Positions 44,113 through 52,066 of a stretch of 64,000 nucleotides of DNA are shown in pieces. The position numbers and the translations under genes were made by a program. The notes below the pieces were generated by a model. That model worked only from the letters and a program-made list of their open reading frames with translations, was not told where the DNA came from and ran no database searches. Location: NCBI GenBank assembly GCA_002844335.1, contig CP019156.1, positions 1 through 64,000 of the forward strand. The letters are read 5' to 3'. Source of the stretch: Haloarcula taiwanensis (GTDB taxonomy: Archaea > Halobacteriota > Halobacteria > Halobacteriales > Haloarculaceae). How positions within the stretch are numbered: position 1 is the stretch's first letter; each line of letters begins with the position of its first letter.

Positions 44113-45705
44113 ATGACACTATCCAATCTTCCAATCGGGATTGACCTCGGCACTACCAACAGTGTCGTCGCAACCGTCTCCGACGGCGGATTTGAGGTTG
44201 TCCCAAATGCGCGTGGAGACAAGAAAACGCCCTCAGTCGTCAGCTACGATCAAGACTCCCAGAGTGTGTTTGCCGGCAGGCAGGCCGATAATCGAGCCAT
44301 TCACCATCCTGAGAAGACGGTCAAATCAGTCAAGCGCCACATGGGGACAGACGAAACGTTCTCACTTGGACCAGATCAATATCATCCCGAAGAAATCAGT
44401 GGCCTCATCCTCAAGAAACTCATTGAAGACGCCGGAAATGAACTGAATCGACCCCTCTCTAACGCCGTCATTACCGTCCCAGCATATTTTTCAGATGCAC
44501 AGCGCCGCGCTACCAAACGAGCCGGGGAAATTGCTGGGATCGATGTCGACCGCGTGCTTCCAGAGCCGACAGCCGCCTGTCTCGCCTATGGGCTCCAATC
44601 TACAGCCGGAAAGCGGGTCCTCGTTTACGACCTTGGCGGTGGCACCTTCGACTGCTCGGCCGTGAAGATCGATGACGGTGTCATTGAAACTTTAGGCGTC
44701 GACGGAGCGACTGATCTTGGGGGCGACGACTACGATAGTCTCATAGTTAATTGGGTTGCTGATACCATTGCAGACGAATACGGGAGTCCTCCTGCTCTTA
44801 ATAATCCGAAGGTTAATCAGCGACTATTCGGAGCAGCGAAAGAAGTCAAACACGAGTTATCGAGCCGAACATCGGCAATTCATCAACTCCCCTTCCTTGA
44901 ACTTCAGAATGGGGACACCATTGATTATGAGTTGAACATAACCCGGGGAGAATTTGCTGAGATCACTGCCGGCCCAACTCAAGAAACAATCGACATCATG
45001 AACGGATTCCTCAACGACCTTGGACTCACCCCCAGTCAATTCGACGACGTCCTCTTGGTTGGCGGAGCTACTCGGATACCCGCCATCAGGTCTGCCGTCG
45101 AGCAGTTCTTCGGGCAGGAGCCTCGGACAGACCTCAACCCAGACCAGATCGTTGCGTTAGGGGCCGCTACACAGGCAGCCATCTTGAATGACATCGAAGT
45201 TCCAGCAGTTTCTACCACAAATATTGTTCCATCTACCGAAGCATCCCAAGGGGAAGCCGCTATCAACGAGGGTTCAAACCCAATCCTTATTGATGCACTG
45301 CCCCGGACACTTGGCGTTGAGCTTCAGGAGCCAAGAACGAACGATACCTACTTCCAACCGCTCATACAAAGCGGGGAGTCAATCCCAGCACGTGCTGAAA
45401 TCAACGTCACCCCTGTTCGAGCACACCAAACTAAAACGAGGTTCACAATCTACCAGGGGGACGAAGGGACACTCGAAGGAAACGACGAAATCGGCGAACT
45501 CGTTCTTGGCCCGTACCCGCCGAAAGAATTAGACGAGTACAGCCAGCGTGCCACTATGGAGATCGATTCTGACGGAATTATCACTTTCACTGCCGTTTCA
45601 CTTGATGCAGATGTATCGGACACGACCGAAATCGAAACTCGATTTAATAGAGAAGAAGAGACGCTCGGGGGCACGAATCCTGACCTTCCCGCTCTTCACC
45701 GATAG
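44113..45705 (+). CDS. Short, divergent Hsp70 (DnaK-like) chaperone
   Basis: 530 residues. The ATPase domain is complete: G-I-D-L-G-T-T-N-S (residues 9-17), V-Y-D-L-G-G-G-T-F-D-C-S, and L-L-V-G-G-A-T-R-I-P. A substrate-binding beta domain follows (about 390-515), but the helical lid and acidic tail of a full-length DnaK (about 610-640 residues) are missing. It lies 6 bp before a J-domain membrane protein gene. A housekeeping DnaK would have grpE and a soluble dnaJ nearby, so this looks like a specialised chaperone pair. Confidence 0.88.
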   Translation: MTLSNLPIGIDLGTTNSVVATVSDGGFEVVPNARGDKKTPSVVSYDQDSQSVFAGRQADNRAIHHPEKTVKSVKRHMGTDETFSLGPDQYHPEEISGLILKKLIEDAGNELNRPLSNAVITVPAYFSDAQRRATKRAGEIAGIDVDRVLPEPTAACLAYGLQSTAGKRVLVYDLGGGTFDCSAVKIDDGVIETLGVDGATDLGGDDYDSLIVNWVADTIADEYGSPPALNNPKVNQRLFGAAKEVKHELSSRTSAIHQLPFLELQNGDTIDYELNITRGEFAEITAGPTQETIDIMNGFLNDLGLTPSQFDDVLLVGGATRIPAIRSAVEQFFGQEPRTDLNPDQIVALGAATQAAILNDIEVPAVSTTNIVPSTEASQGEAAINEGSNPILIDALPRTLGVELQEPRTNDTYFQPLIQSGESIPARAEINVTPVRAHQTKTRFTIYQGDEGTLEGNDEIGELVLGPYPPKELDEYSQRATMEIDSDGIITFTAVSLDADVSDTTEIETRFNREEETLGGTNPDLPALHR

Positions 45706-45711
45706 CTATCG

Positions 45712-47373
45712 ATGGACAGTAATACAGCGCGTAACGTACTTGACCTCCCGCAGAATAGGTATCTCGATGACGACGATATCCAAAAGGCATTCAGGGAGAA
45801 ATCAAAAGAATACCACCCGGATACGTCAGATCTGCCAAACGCTCGCAAGAAGTTTCTGGAAGTGAAAAAAGCACGCAAGGTTCTTCTCGCCGCTGAAACA
45901 TCCAAATCATCACAATCCAACTCATCCACAACTCAGGGTGGCAATACCCAGTCAACCAGCCCCACCGGTAACGCTACGGACGCTCACAACTCGTCACCAA
46001 ACTCTCGATCGGAGTCAAGGACGGAGAGTAAATCGCAAGCCACCCAGTCAAGCTGGCAAAACGAAACCCACGGCCAGACACGTAATCGGGAAGTCAGTAA
46101 CGACTGGCGTACTAACAGAGCAGGTAGCTCAACGGGTAATCAAGAGTCTGCGAGTGACAAAGAACAGCATCAACGAAAGCAAACCAGCTCTGAGACGAAA
46201 GCAGAAACAGAATCTGGTGAGAAGACTGTTGACGACAGGACAAAGATACATCAACAGGCTTGGGAAGAGTTCACAAGCTGGGAGCCATTTTATGGCTTCA
46301 GGGGAGGGGGCTACCTTGGCGTCAAAGCGTTTCCAAAACGACCCCCTAGTCGGTCAAGGATTTTCCACCTCTTTGCAGTTATAGTTGGCTGTATCGCTAC
46401 TGCGTTTCTCAGTAGGGGGCAGTACAACGCGCTGAGTGATTCAACTGCTGCATCAAGAGTCATTGAACCGGACATATCGCTACGTTTGTCGTTCACTATC
46501 CCATCGGTACTAGCTATCACAGGGACGTTTCGGAAAATAAAAGTCCTCTGGCGATTTCTCCGTCTCCCCCGAGTCTTTTTATCTATTCTAGGAGGAGTCG
46601 CAGCACCGATTACTGTCCAAAGTGTAGTGACAGACCTTTCAGTACCAACAGCCACTCTAGTTGCAGCCGCTGGGTCAGGGGGGCTGATGAGTGTTCTTGC
46701 AGTGAGTCGATATCCAAATAAGGACCAAGATATCCCAACTGTTGACGAATGGCTGAATATCTCACCGACCCTGACGTGGCTCCCCGGCGGTGTCTTCTTT
46801 CTACTAGCACTGCACACGCCGGTTTACATGGCTTCCCAGTCCTTCCATCTACTATACTATGGATCATTCAAATTCTATTTCGTCTTGATTGGTCCATCTC
46901 TCGCTCTGGCCTACACATACACAAGACTCATAGGGGGCAGAGAGGTCCCAACAGGAACTACGTTAGTCTCGATGATGGTTATCGGTCTAGTTGTTCACTT
47001 CCCATGGTTCGAGCCTATCATGCCTGGCTATCTACTGTCTGAGGGAGGTTACTATTCCGTTTCAAACGGGATCAGACCCCGTGGTATCCTACTAACTATC
47101 TTAGCACTGAGCTGGCACTTCCTCTTCGCAGCAATTGTCGAAGTACTATTCATGGGATGGGATGTCGGCTGGCACAAAATCCCATCTAAACAACAGATTC
47201 CATATACTGTCTGGAGCGCACTTACTGGCGCTGGAGTCGGTGTCATCATCTGGGCTATGTGGCCCACATATCAAGCGCCAGTGGCATATCCATTCGCTCA
47301 CCAGTATCTCATCGGTGGGGTAGCGATATTCGCATATGTGTACGGTATTATAATCGACCCCATCACCGATTAA
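45712..47373 (+). CDS. J-domain protein fused to a polytopic membrane domain
   Basis: 553 residues. Residues about 5-60 are a J domain with the essential His35-Pro36-Asp37. Residues about 65-185 are a Ser/Thr/Gln-rich linker. Residues about 215-550 carry some ten hydrophobic segments (for example F-A-V-I-V-G-C-I-A-T-A-F-L and L-I-G-G-V-A-I-F-A-Y-V-Y-G). The J domain should stimulate the ATPase of the adjacent Hsp70 at the membrane. I know of no established family with this membrane part. Confidence 0.82.
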   Translation: MDSNTARNVLDLPQNRYLDDDDIQKAFREKSKEYHPDTSDLPNARKKFLEVKKARKVLLAAETSKSSQSNSSTTQGGNTQSTSPTGNATDAHNSSPNSRSESRTESKSQATQSSWQNETHGQTRNREVSNDWRTNRAGSSTGNQESASDKEQHQRKQTSSETKAETESGEKTVDDRTKIHQQAWEEFTSWEPFYGFRGGGYLGVKAFPKRPPSRSRIFHLFAVIVGCIATAFLSRGQYNALSDSTAASRVIEPDISLRLSFTIPSVLAITGTFRKIKVLWRFLRLPRVFLSILGGVAAPITVQSVVTDLSVPTATLVAAAGSGGLMSVLAVSRYPNKDQDIPTVDEWLNISPTLTWLPGGVFFLLALHTPVYMASQSFHLLYYGSFKFYFVLIGPSLALAYTYTRLIGGREVPTGTTLVSMMVIGLVVHFPWFEPIMPGYLLSEGGYYSVSNGIRPRGILLTILALSWHFLFAAIVEVLFMGWDVGWHKIPSKQQIPYTVWSALTGAGVGVIIWAMWPTYQAPVAYPFAHQYLIGGVAIFAYVYGIIIDPITD

Positions 47374-47376
47374 CCT

Positions 47377-47566
47377 GCTGCGTTGAATAGCGATCTAATC
47401 GGTGGTTATCACGGGTTAGAAGGACGAAGCCGAGGAATCTGCTGTGTTGAATAGCGGGATCTTCGTGTTCGGTCGCAATTTGATTCGTCTTGTGAGCTGC
47501 TGACAGTGGTGGATTCAAGACCAGCATAGCTTCACCACGGTTCAGAGACCGCTATTCAACACGGCA
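47377..47566. mobile_element. MITE-like element with 18-bp terminal inverted repeats
   Basis: TGCTGTGTTGAATAGCGG (47440-47457) and CCGCTATTCAACACGGCA (47549-47566) are inverted with one mismatch, bounding 127 bp without a gene. A third copy of the end, TGCTGCGTTGAATAGCG, lies at 47377-47393 in the same orientation as the left end. This suggests a nested or partially duplicated insertion. No transposase remains. Confidence 0.65.
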
Positions 47567-47733
47567 CTTAAGAGGATGTCTGAACTAATTCAGGGTATGT
47601 ACCAGCCTATGTTGCCGCTATATCTAAAACCGAGGCATATATTTTGATACTGATTTCATAGCAGTTCCGCGCATCTCCGGGGTTCCAACCGGCCTGTTGC
47701 AGCCACTCTTGATACTGATCGGTGTCCGCGCTG

Positions 47734-48006
47734 TCACCCTTTAGGGATCGCAAGAGTGAGTAAAAACACTCCAACAACAGTCAAAATATACGATTTTAAC
47801 CGTTGCCCATCGTATAGTGTGTGGTCCTCACCGGATCCGGGATAGATCAACCAAGAGGACGCGAGAATCACTAGACACCCCACAGTATATACTCCAAGGT
47901 CAAGGGTTGAGATATTTCGAAACTCCAGAATAACGCCGGTGATGAATGTGCCTACTGCGAGTATCGCGACGTCTTTAGCTACAGATTTGACATTAGGTTT
48001 CGACAT
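47734..48006 (-). CDS. Small three-helix membrane protein
   Basis: 90 residues from the ATG at 48006. Hydrophobic segments lie at about 12-30, 37-55 and 71-87. The upstream in-frame start at 48045 adds Cys/Ser-rich residues and is less likely. No family recognised; it is convergent with the DnaK/J unit. Confidence 0.6.
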   Translation of the reverse strand: MSKPNVKSVAKDVAILAVGTFITGVILEFRNISTLDLGVYTVGCLVILASSWLIYPGSGEDHTLYDGQRLKSYILTVVGVFLLTLAIPKG

Positions 48007-48008
48007 AA

Positions 48009-48293
48009 ATGAATCACTGCATGAAATGCTACATTTTAGTATCAAATACGGACTTTTGTATATATCGACTCAGTGTTCATAGAGCTCAGAACGGGCCAGA
48101 CGGCCTCGGCTTTGGCACGTACACACGCACCCATCCTGCGTACCTGAAAGAGCGCGTTGAGGCACAGCAGTCTCCAGCGGCCGGCGTCGTAGGCAACGTC
48201 AAGCGAGCACGCCACATCGCTCGCGAGTACCACGGCTGGGATCTACCAGACGAAAGCGAGCTCCGTCACCAAGCGATGGCGGGCGATGCGTGA
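48009..48293 (+). CDS. Small hypothetical protein, N-terminus uncertain or truncated
   Basis: The C-terminal about 68 residues are clearly haloarchaeal (Y-L-K-E-R-V-E-A-Q-Q-S-P-A-A-G-V-V; A-R-E-Y-H-G-W-D-L-P). The first about 25 residues from the ATG at 48009 are Cys-rich and overlap the promoter side of the preceding gene, so the real N-terminus may have been lost. The stop overlaps the next start (TGATG), making this the first gene of a run of small plus-strand genes. Confidence 0.5.
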   Translation: MNHCMKCYILVSNTDFCIYRLSVHRAQNGPDGLGFGTYTRTHPAYLKERVEAQQSPAAGVVGNVKRARHIAREYHGWDLPDESELRHQAMAGDA

Positions 48294-48472
48294 TGTCCAG
48301 TGACTCGTCCCAGTATATGACCTGCAGAACCGACGAGTGCGACGCGCCGATCGTCGACGCCGAGCGCATCGCGTCTGTCGACGGAGCGTACGGGCCCTGC
48401 ATGGCCGTCGGGCGTCACGCCGGCGTCTGTTCTACCGGTCATCTCTCTGTCTGGGACGTCGCTGAGGCCTGA
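48293..48472 (+). CDS. Small cysteine-containing protein
   Basis: 59 residues from the ATG at 48293. The motif C-R-T-D-E-C-D-A-P-I-V-D-A-E with later Cys and His residues suggests zinc binding. A truncated relative begins at 49732 (C-P-R-E-E-C-D-A-D-I-V). It is coupled to the preceding gene. Function unknown. Confidence 0.6.
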   Translation: MSSDSSQYMTCRTDECDAPIVDAERIASVDGAYGPCMAVGRHAGVCSTGHLSVWDVAEA

Positions 48473-48498
48473 GTGCTGTCGGTCGCATACTCGCCCGT

Positions 48499-48537
48499 AT
48501 TTTGTGTCCCCCCGATGGGGTGAGGGGTTACCCGAAC
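48499..48537 (+). promoter_or_regulatory. Shared promoter/leader, copy C
   Basis: TATTTTGTGTCCC, then GGGGTGAGGGG and CCCGAAC, directly before the ATG at 48538. It matches the leaders at 13956 and 49698. GGTGAG is a plausible Shine-Dalgarno sequence. Confidence 0.5.
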
Positions 48538-48675
48538 ATGAGCACCGAACAGCAGTCCGTCGACGAACAGTCTCCAAGCACCGAAGCCGACGACCAACCA
48601 GACATTCGTGCCCAGCACCAACGAGCACAGACGAGTGGCGAGGTGTTTCAGGGGCGTCCTCGAGGTGAGAGATAG
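48538..48675 (+). CDS. Very small polar protein
   Basis: 45 residues, rich in Gln, Glu, Asp and Ser (S-T-E-Q-Q-S-V-D-E-Q-S-P-S-T-E-A-D-D-Q), probably disordered with a basic tail. It starts directly after the shared leader and its stop abuts the next ATG. Real-gene status rests on the leader and the tight spacing. Confidence 0.5.
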   Translation: MSTEQQSVDEQSPSTEADDQPDIRAQHQRAQTSGEVFQGRPRGER

Positions 48676-49041
48676 ATGTGTTGTCCCGACTGCCGGCGGC
48701 CACGGTCAGCGTCGGCGTGTGTCGACAAGCGGTACTACGTCGACGGGCAAGCCCATGACCCGATCCCGTGGGGCGAGGGCAGCCAGTATCTCGCGTACAA
48801 GCTACAAGTCCTCCAGAGCAACGAACCAGTCGTTACCGTCGACCTCGAACGGTGGCGCGACCAGTCATGTCCTGCGTGTGGTGTCGAGCACGGCGAGATA
48901 CATCATCGGCTCTGTGACTACGAGGAGTGCCCCGCGTGTGGCGAGCTGTTGCTACTGTGTTCTTGTGTCGTCGAGATTGAAGTCCTCACAACATCCGGCG
49001 TGAAGGGTCGTCTCAAGCAGTCCCTCGCTCGTCTCCTGTAA
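48676..49041 (+). CDS. Zinc-finger protein with three CxxC knuckles
   Basis: 121 residues. Cysteine pairs: C-C-P-D-C at the N-terminus, C-P-A-C-G in the middle, and C-P-A-C-G-E plus C-S-C near the C-terminus; two zinc sites are likely. The central segment (L-A-Y-K-L-Q-V-L-Q-S-N-E-P-V-V-T-V-D-L) is conserved-looking. Cotranscribed with the preceding small gene. Probably nucleic-acid or protein binding. Confidence 0.65.
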   Translation: MCCPDCRRPRSASACVDKRYYVDGQAHDPIPWGEGSQYLAYKLQVLQSNEPVVTVDLERWRDQSCPACGVEHGEIHHRLCDYEECPACGELLLLCSCVVEIEVLTTSGVKGRLKQSLARLL

Positions 49042-49174
49042 GCAAGACGCCAGCTTCGAGAGCGGGGCTCGATGTCAGACCGGCTTCGTGTGGCGTACTT
49101 TTGTGTGCGCCGACGAGGGTGCTGGCGTCACACTGACTGCAGTGCGTGGAGCGCCGGCAGGTCACGATCTACCA

Positions 49175-49663
49175 ATGCATATGCTCACCTACGCGCTCGT
49201 TGAGGCATCGACAGCAGACGCAGCACTCGCCGCTGGCAAAGGTGTTTTCGACAACCTAGTCGGCGTCGACAGGCACTCAAACGCAGTGTTCGACTACTAC
49301 GTCACGTTCGACGAGAGTTCCACCGTCGCAGGCAAATCCCGGTGGGGCGAGCGTCCGACCGCGGCTCCGGTCGACTCCGAGGTCGGCCAAGAACTCCTTG
49401 GCGATGGCTGGGAGACAACGAAGTCAGCGTTCGAGCGTAATCTCCAGACGGTCAAAGACGCCCTCGACGAGCTTTCAGACGAGGAGATTATGCGCGACAA
49501 AGACCTCGCTCGATGTGCGTTCCAGAGAGTCGGAGCCGCCAAAGGCCCAGAGATTGCACTGTACGAGGAACACGGATGCGGGATTCGCGATCGGACGCAG
49601 CTTGACCGGCTTCTGGACGAGAGTGATACCCTCTGGATCGTCCCCGCCGACGTCCACTTCTGA
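49175..49663 (+). CDS. Haloarchaeal accessory-region protein of unknown function
   Basis: 162 residues from the ATG at 49175. The preferred N-terminus is M-H-M-L-T-Y-A-L-V-E-A. A start at 49088 would add a Cys-containing, less typical stretch. It is acidic alpha/beta, with R-W-G-E-R-P-T-A-A-P-V and a helical C-terminal half. I recall similar proteins as common on haloarchaeal plasmids, but no function is known. It ends about 35 bp before the next shared leader. Confidence 0.65.
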   Translation: MHMLTYALVEASTADAALAAGKGVFDNLVGVDRHSNAVFDYYVTFDESSTVAGKSRWGERPTAAPVDSEVGQELLGDGWETTKSAFERNLQTVKDALDELSDEEIMRDKDLARCAFQRVGAAKGPEIALYEEHGCGIRDRTQLDRLLDESDTLWIVPADVHF

Positions 49664-49697
49664 GGGAGAGCTGCGGCAGTCAGTTTTCGTCGAACCG

Positions 49698-49816
49698 GAT
49701 TTTGTGTGTCCCTGGCGGGTGAGGAACACGAATGTCGGAGACTCCTGATTCATGCCCGAGAGAGGAGTGTGACGCAGATATCGTCAAGACTGAGAGTAGC
49801 GTCAGGTTCCACGGCA
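49698..49816 (+). pseudogene. Shared leader plus truncated small cysteine protein
   Basis: The leader GATTTTGTGTGTCCC / GGCGGGTGAGG precedes the ATG at 49732. About 28 codons (C-P-R-E-E-C-D-A-D-I-V-K-T-E-S) resemble the start of the gene at 48293. The frame then runs antisense through the 3' end of the lipoprotein gene, so the original C-terminus is lost. Confidence 0.5.
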
Positions 49817-50527
49817 GACGCTATCGTACGGTTCTGGATAATCAGGATCTGCACCGGTTTCATTGCTTCCGTAGTCCGGATCGGCTGGTCCCTTTTCGAG
49901 GGTCCCACCATAGTGACCCATATAAACCAGACTACTCCAGAGTCCTTCGTTGTACTTGAAAGCCCAGTTATACCTGATGTAATTGTGGCCGTACACCGTC
50001 CCGTCCGCAGTAACACCCGTAAGGCAAACCGTATCCGGGAGCCATGTGTGGTCCTTGTCCGGATACTCATCTGTGTTCCAGCTGTCCGCGACGACGATAT
50101 ACGAGATAGCAACATCCCGACGGATGGCCACCTTTTCGGAGTGGTTCATTGACGCGTTCAGCTGGTAGGTGAGATGATACGTCTCGTTTTTGGGATATGC
50201 CTGTGAGTCCAGTATCATAACTTCCGTACCAGTGTCCCGGAGCAGGAAGCGATACGTCTCATTGAAGGCTGCGTATCTTTGTCGTCGTTCAGCGAGAAGA
50301 TCAGACTCTGTCTCCATGGGAGTGTGTTCAGGAGTTTGTGTCTCGGTTTCTGTGGGTGTTGGCGTTGGTGTTTCTGTGACAACTGGTTCTGGTGTTGGTA
50401 TTTCTGTTACAGTCGGTTCGGGCGTCGGGGTTGATTCCGGGCTGGATCCGGCGAGCGTTGAACAGCCAGCAGTCATGAGTAACAGACTGATGGTGAAGAG
50501 CACAAACGTTTCCGATATTATTTTCAT
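49802..50527 (-). CDS. Lipoprotein with Thr/Pro-rich stalk
   Basis: 241 residues. Signal peptide and lipobox (L-L-M-T-A-G-C) cover residues 1-22. A Thr/Pro/Glu repeat stalk (E-P-T-V-T-E-I-P-T-P-E-P) spans about 30-75. A globular extracellular domain follows (about 80-241) with A-I-S-Y-I-V-V-A-D-S-W and a Tyr/Trp-rich core. It is anchored outside the membrane. Family unknown. Its 3' end overlaps the truncated small gene on the other strand, suggesting that the lipoprotein gene was inserted there. Confidence 0.75.
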   Translation of the reverse strand: MKIISETFVLFTISLLLMTAGCSTLAGSSPESTPTPEPTVTEIPTPEPVVTETPTPTPTETETQTPEHTPMETESDLLAERRQRYAAFNETYRFLLRDTGTEVMILDSQAYPKNETYHLTYQLNASMNHSEKVAIRRDVAISYIVVADSWNTDEYPDKDHTWLPDTVCLTGVTADGTVYGHNYIRYNWAFKYNEGLWSSLVYMGHYGGTLEKGPADPDYGSNETGADPDYPEPYDSVCRGT

Positions 50528-51458
50528 TTATTCTTACCAGATATATAAATTGGAACTAAGTTATTAAGTTTGCTATCTTAGCCAAAAGATCTGGTGGGGG
50601 ACTAGGACAATTAAGTGCTTCAGAAGGGTTACCTGTGTCTCGCAGACAGTTATTGTAAGGGGTTGCCTCAAAGGGTGAGTTCTGTAGGTACAATTCACAC
50701 AATGTGATATTCCTAAACTAGGATTTCAGCGAAGCCGAGTAAATCAAGAGGGAACAGCAGTACTCACATGGGCTTAGAGACTGTCGACGTCGAGGCAGAC
50801 CCACGCGCTCGTGACCCGCGTACCGAGCCTGTCGTCACCTGCGCGGAGGGCCACCAGCGAGTCATGTAGAATCGCTGGTCTGCGTTTCCGAGGAGTGACG
50901 ACGTGCACCTCGGGGTCGCGCGCGGTTGGAGACGAGAGGGACACGACTGCACTCACGCTGGCAGTCGGTCCCTCTCAGCGTGGGGCAGACGGCCGGGCGA
51001 AGCAGACGGATACCTGGTGGATAGCAGCGTGGGGCTGGCAGGCGGGCTGAGAGCGCGAGAGACGAGTGTGTGTCGGCGTGGGACTGACGGCCGGGCAGAT
51101 ACAGGTGGTTGGCTGGTGTGTCGTCTGACCGCCGGGCAGCCGCCGCTGGGCGGCACGCTCGCTCTTGCCGGAGCCGGTGCGTGGACCGATGGCCGGCGGA
51201 GAGGGTTCGGGTGGGATTCGTCTCGTGTGTGGCGGGCAGGAAGTTCTGGTATTGCTGGCCCTAGAGTCGAGTCCTGTGGCACTCGTGACGGTGTCGAGGG
51301 AGGCGGCCCTGCTGATGGCGGGACTCATGGGACAGCTGGTGGCGGGACTCGTGGCACTGACCTCGGCGGTACGACTGACTACGACGGGACTGCTAGCTTC
51401 GACGGCACTACTCCGAACGGTATCGCGACGACGAACTCGGTGTCGGACTAGCACACCT
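50528..51458. other. Non-coding stretch, GC-rich in its right half
   Basis: Long open frames exist on both strands (for example minus strand 50975-52156), but they are Arg/Ser/Pro/Cys-rich and not acidic, so I regard them as accidental. Repeated GGCCGGGC-type words between about 50990 and 51140 resemble parts of the GC-rich repeat seen at 53478 and 58776. Confidence 0.5.
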
Positions 51459-51567
51459 TGAAAGCCCCACGCCGCTGGCGGTCGCTCAGCGACATATCCG
51501 CGCAAACCGCACGCGGATAGGGGCCGCTGACGCGACCACAGCAAGCGCCAGCGGCGTGCCCCTTTCA
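51459..51567 (+). ncRNA. 109-nt imperfect hairpin, candidate structured RNA or cruciform
   Basis: Nested pairing. TGAAAG...ACGCCGCTGGCG (51459-51480) pairs with CGCCAGCGGCGT...CTTTCA (51546-51567), with three mismatches. GGTCGCTCAGCG (51480-51491) pairs with CGCTGACGCGACC (51525-51537) with one bulge. TATCCGCG (51495-51502) pairs with CGCGGATA (51512-51519). No protein gene covers it credibly. It may be a small RNA, or a single-strand or double-strand origin-like structure. Strand is arbitrary. Confidence 0.5.
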
Positions 51568-51927
51568 GTCCCACCCGACTGCTACGGCACAGCACAGCAG
51601 AATCGAACGCACGCGTCGGAGTCGCGCGCGATCCGGCTGAGGAACCCTCGCGGCCGGCGCTCCCTCGCCGGAACGAGGACGGGCACTGCGTGCCCTGTGT
51701 TCCGGGCTGCTCACTTCGTTGCGCTGCCGGGCTTTCACCCATCCGGCACTCGCTTGGCCGCGCGGGATGCTGGCTCACCGCAACCACACACGATGGGACC
51801 GCCCGCCGGGGTGTCAACCACCTACGGTCTTTATATACTATTCTCCCTCGAAACTCGAAACACAAGACGCCGCTTAGAAACCACTCAAACACCCGAATAT
51901 TGCACTTGAAACAATCCAAATGGTCCG
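51568..51927. other. GC-rich intergenic region with short hairpins
   Basis: Small palindromes such as CCGGCG...CGCCGG near 51655-51672 and GGGCACTGCGTGCCC near 51680-51695, then an AT-rich stretch. No gene supported. Confidence 0.4.
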
Positions 51928-51932
51928 GTATC

Positions 51933-51938
51933 TTTAAG
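51933..51938 (+). promoter_or_regulatory. TATA-like box of the RPA-like gene
   Basis: TTTAAG lies about 25-27 bp before 51961, so transcription should begin almost exactly at the first base of the folded leader. Confidence 0.45.
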
Positions 51939-51961
51939 TAGTCGGCACCCATGCCATTAAG

Positions 51962-52051
51962 TACGGAAAGACACGACGCACGCGGCGCTGGCAGGGCAGT
52001 TTCACGCCGCAGAAATCGGGTGTAGGAGCACCCGACAAGTGTCTTTCCGTA
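51962..52051 (+). ncRNA. Structured 5' leader: predicted three-way junction
   Basis: P1: TACGGAAAGACAC (51962-51974) with GTGTCTTTCCGTA (52039-52051), a perfect 13-bp helix. P2: GCGGCG (51982-51987) with CGCCGC (52005-52010). P3: TCGGGTG-TAGGAG-CACCCGA (52016-52035), a perfect 7-bp hairpin. The structure ends 15 nt before the start codon at 52067, leaving room for a ribosome. The shape resembles a cis-regulatory RNA such as a riboswitch or autoregulatory protein-binding leader. No known class was recognised. Confidence 0.65.
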
Positions 52052-52066
52052 TGTGCGAGAAAGACA

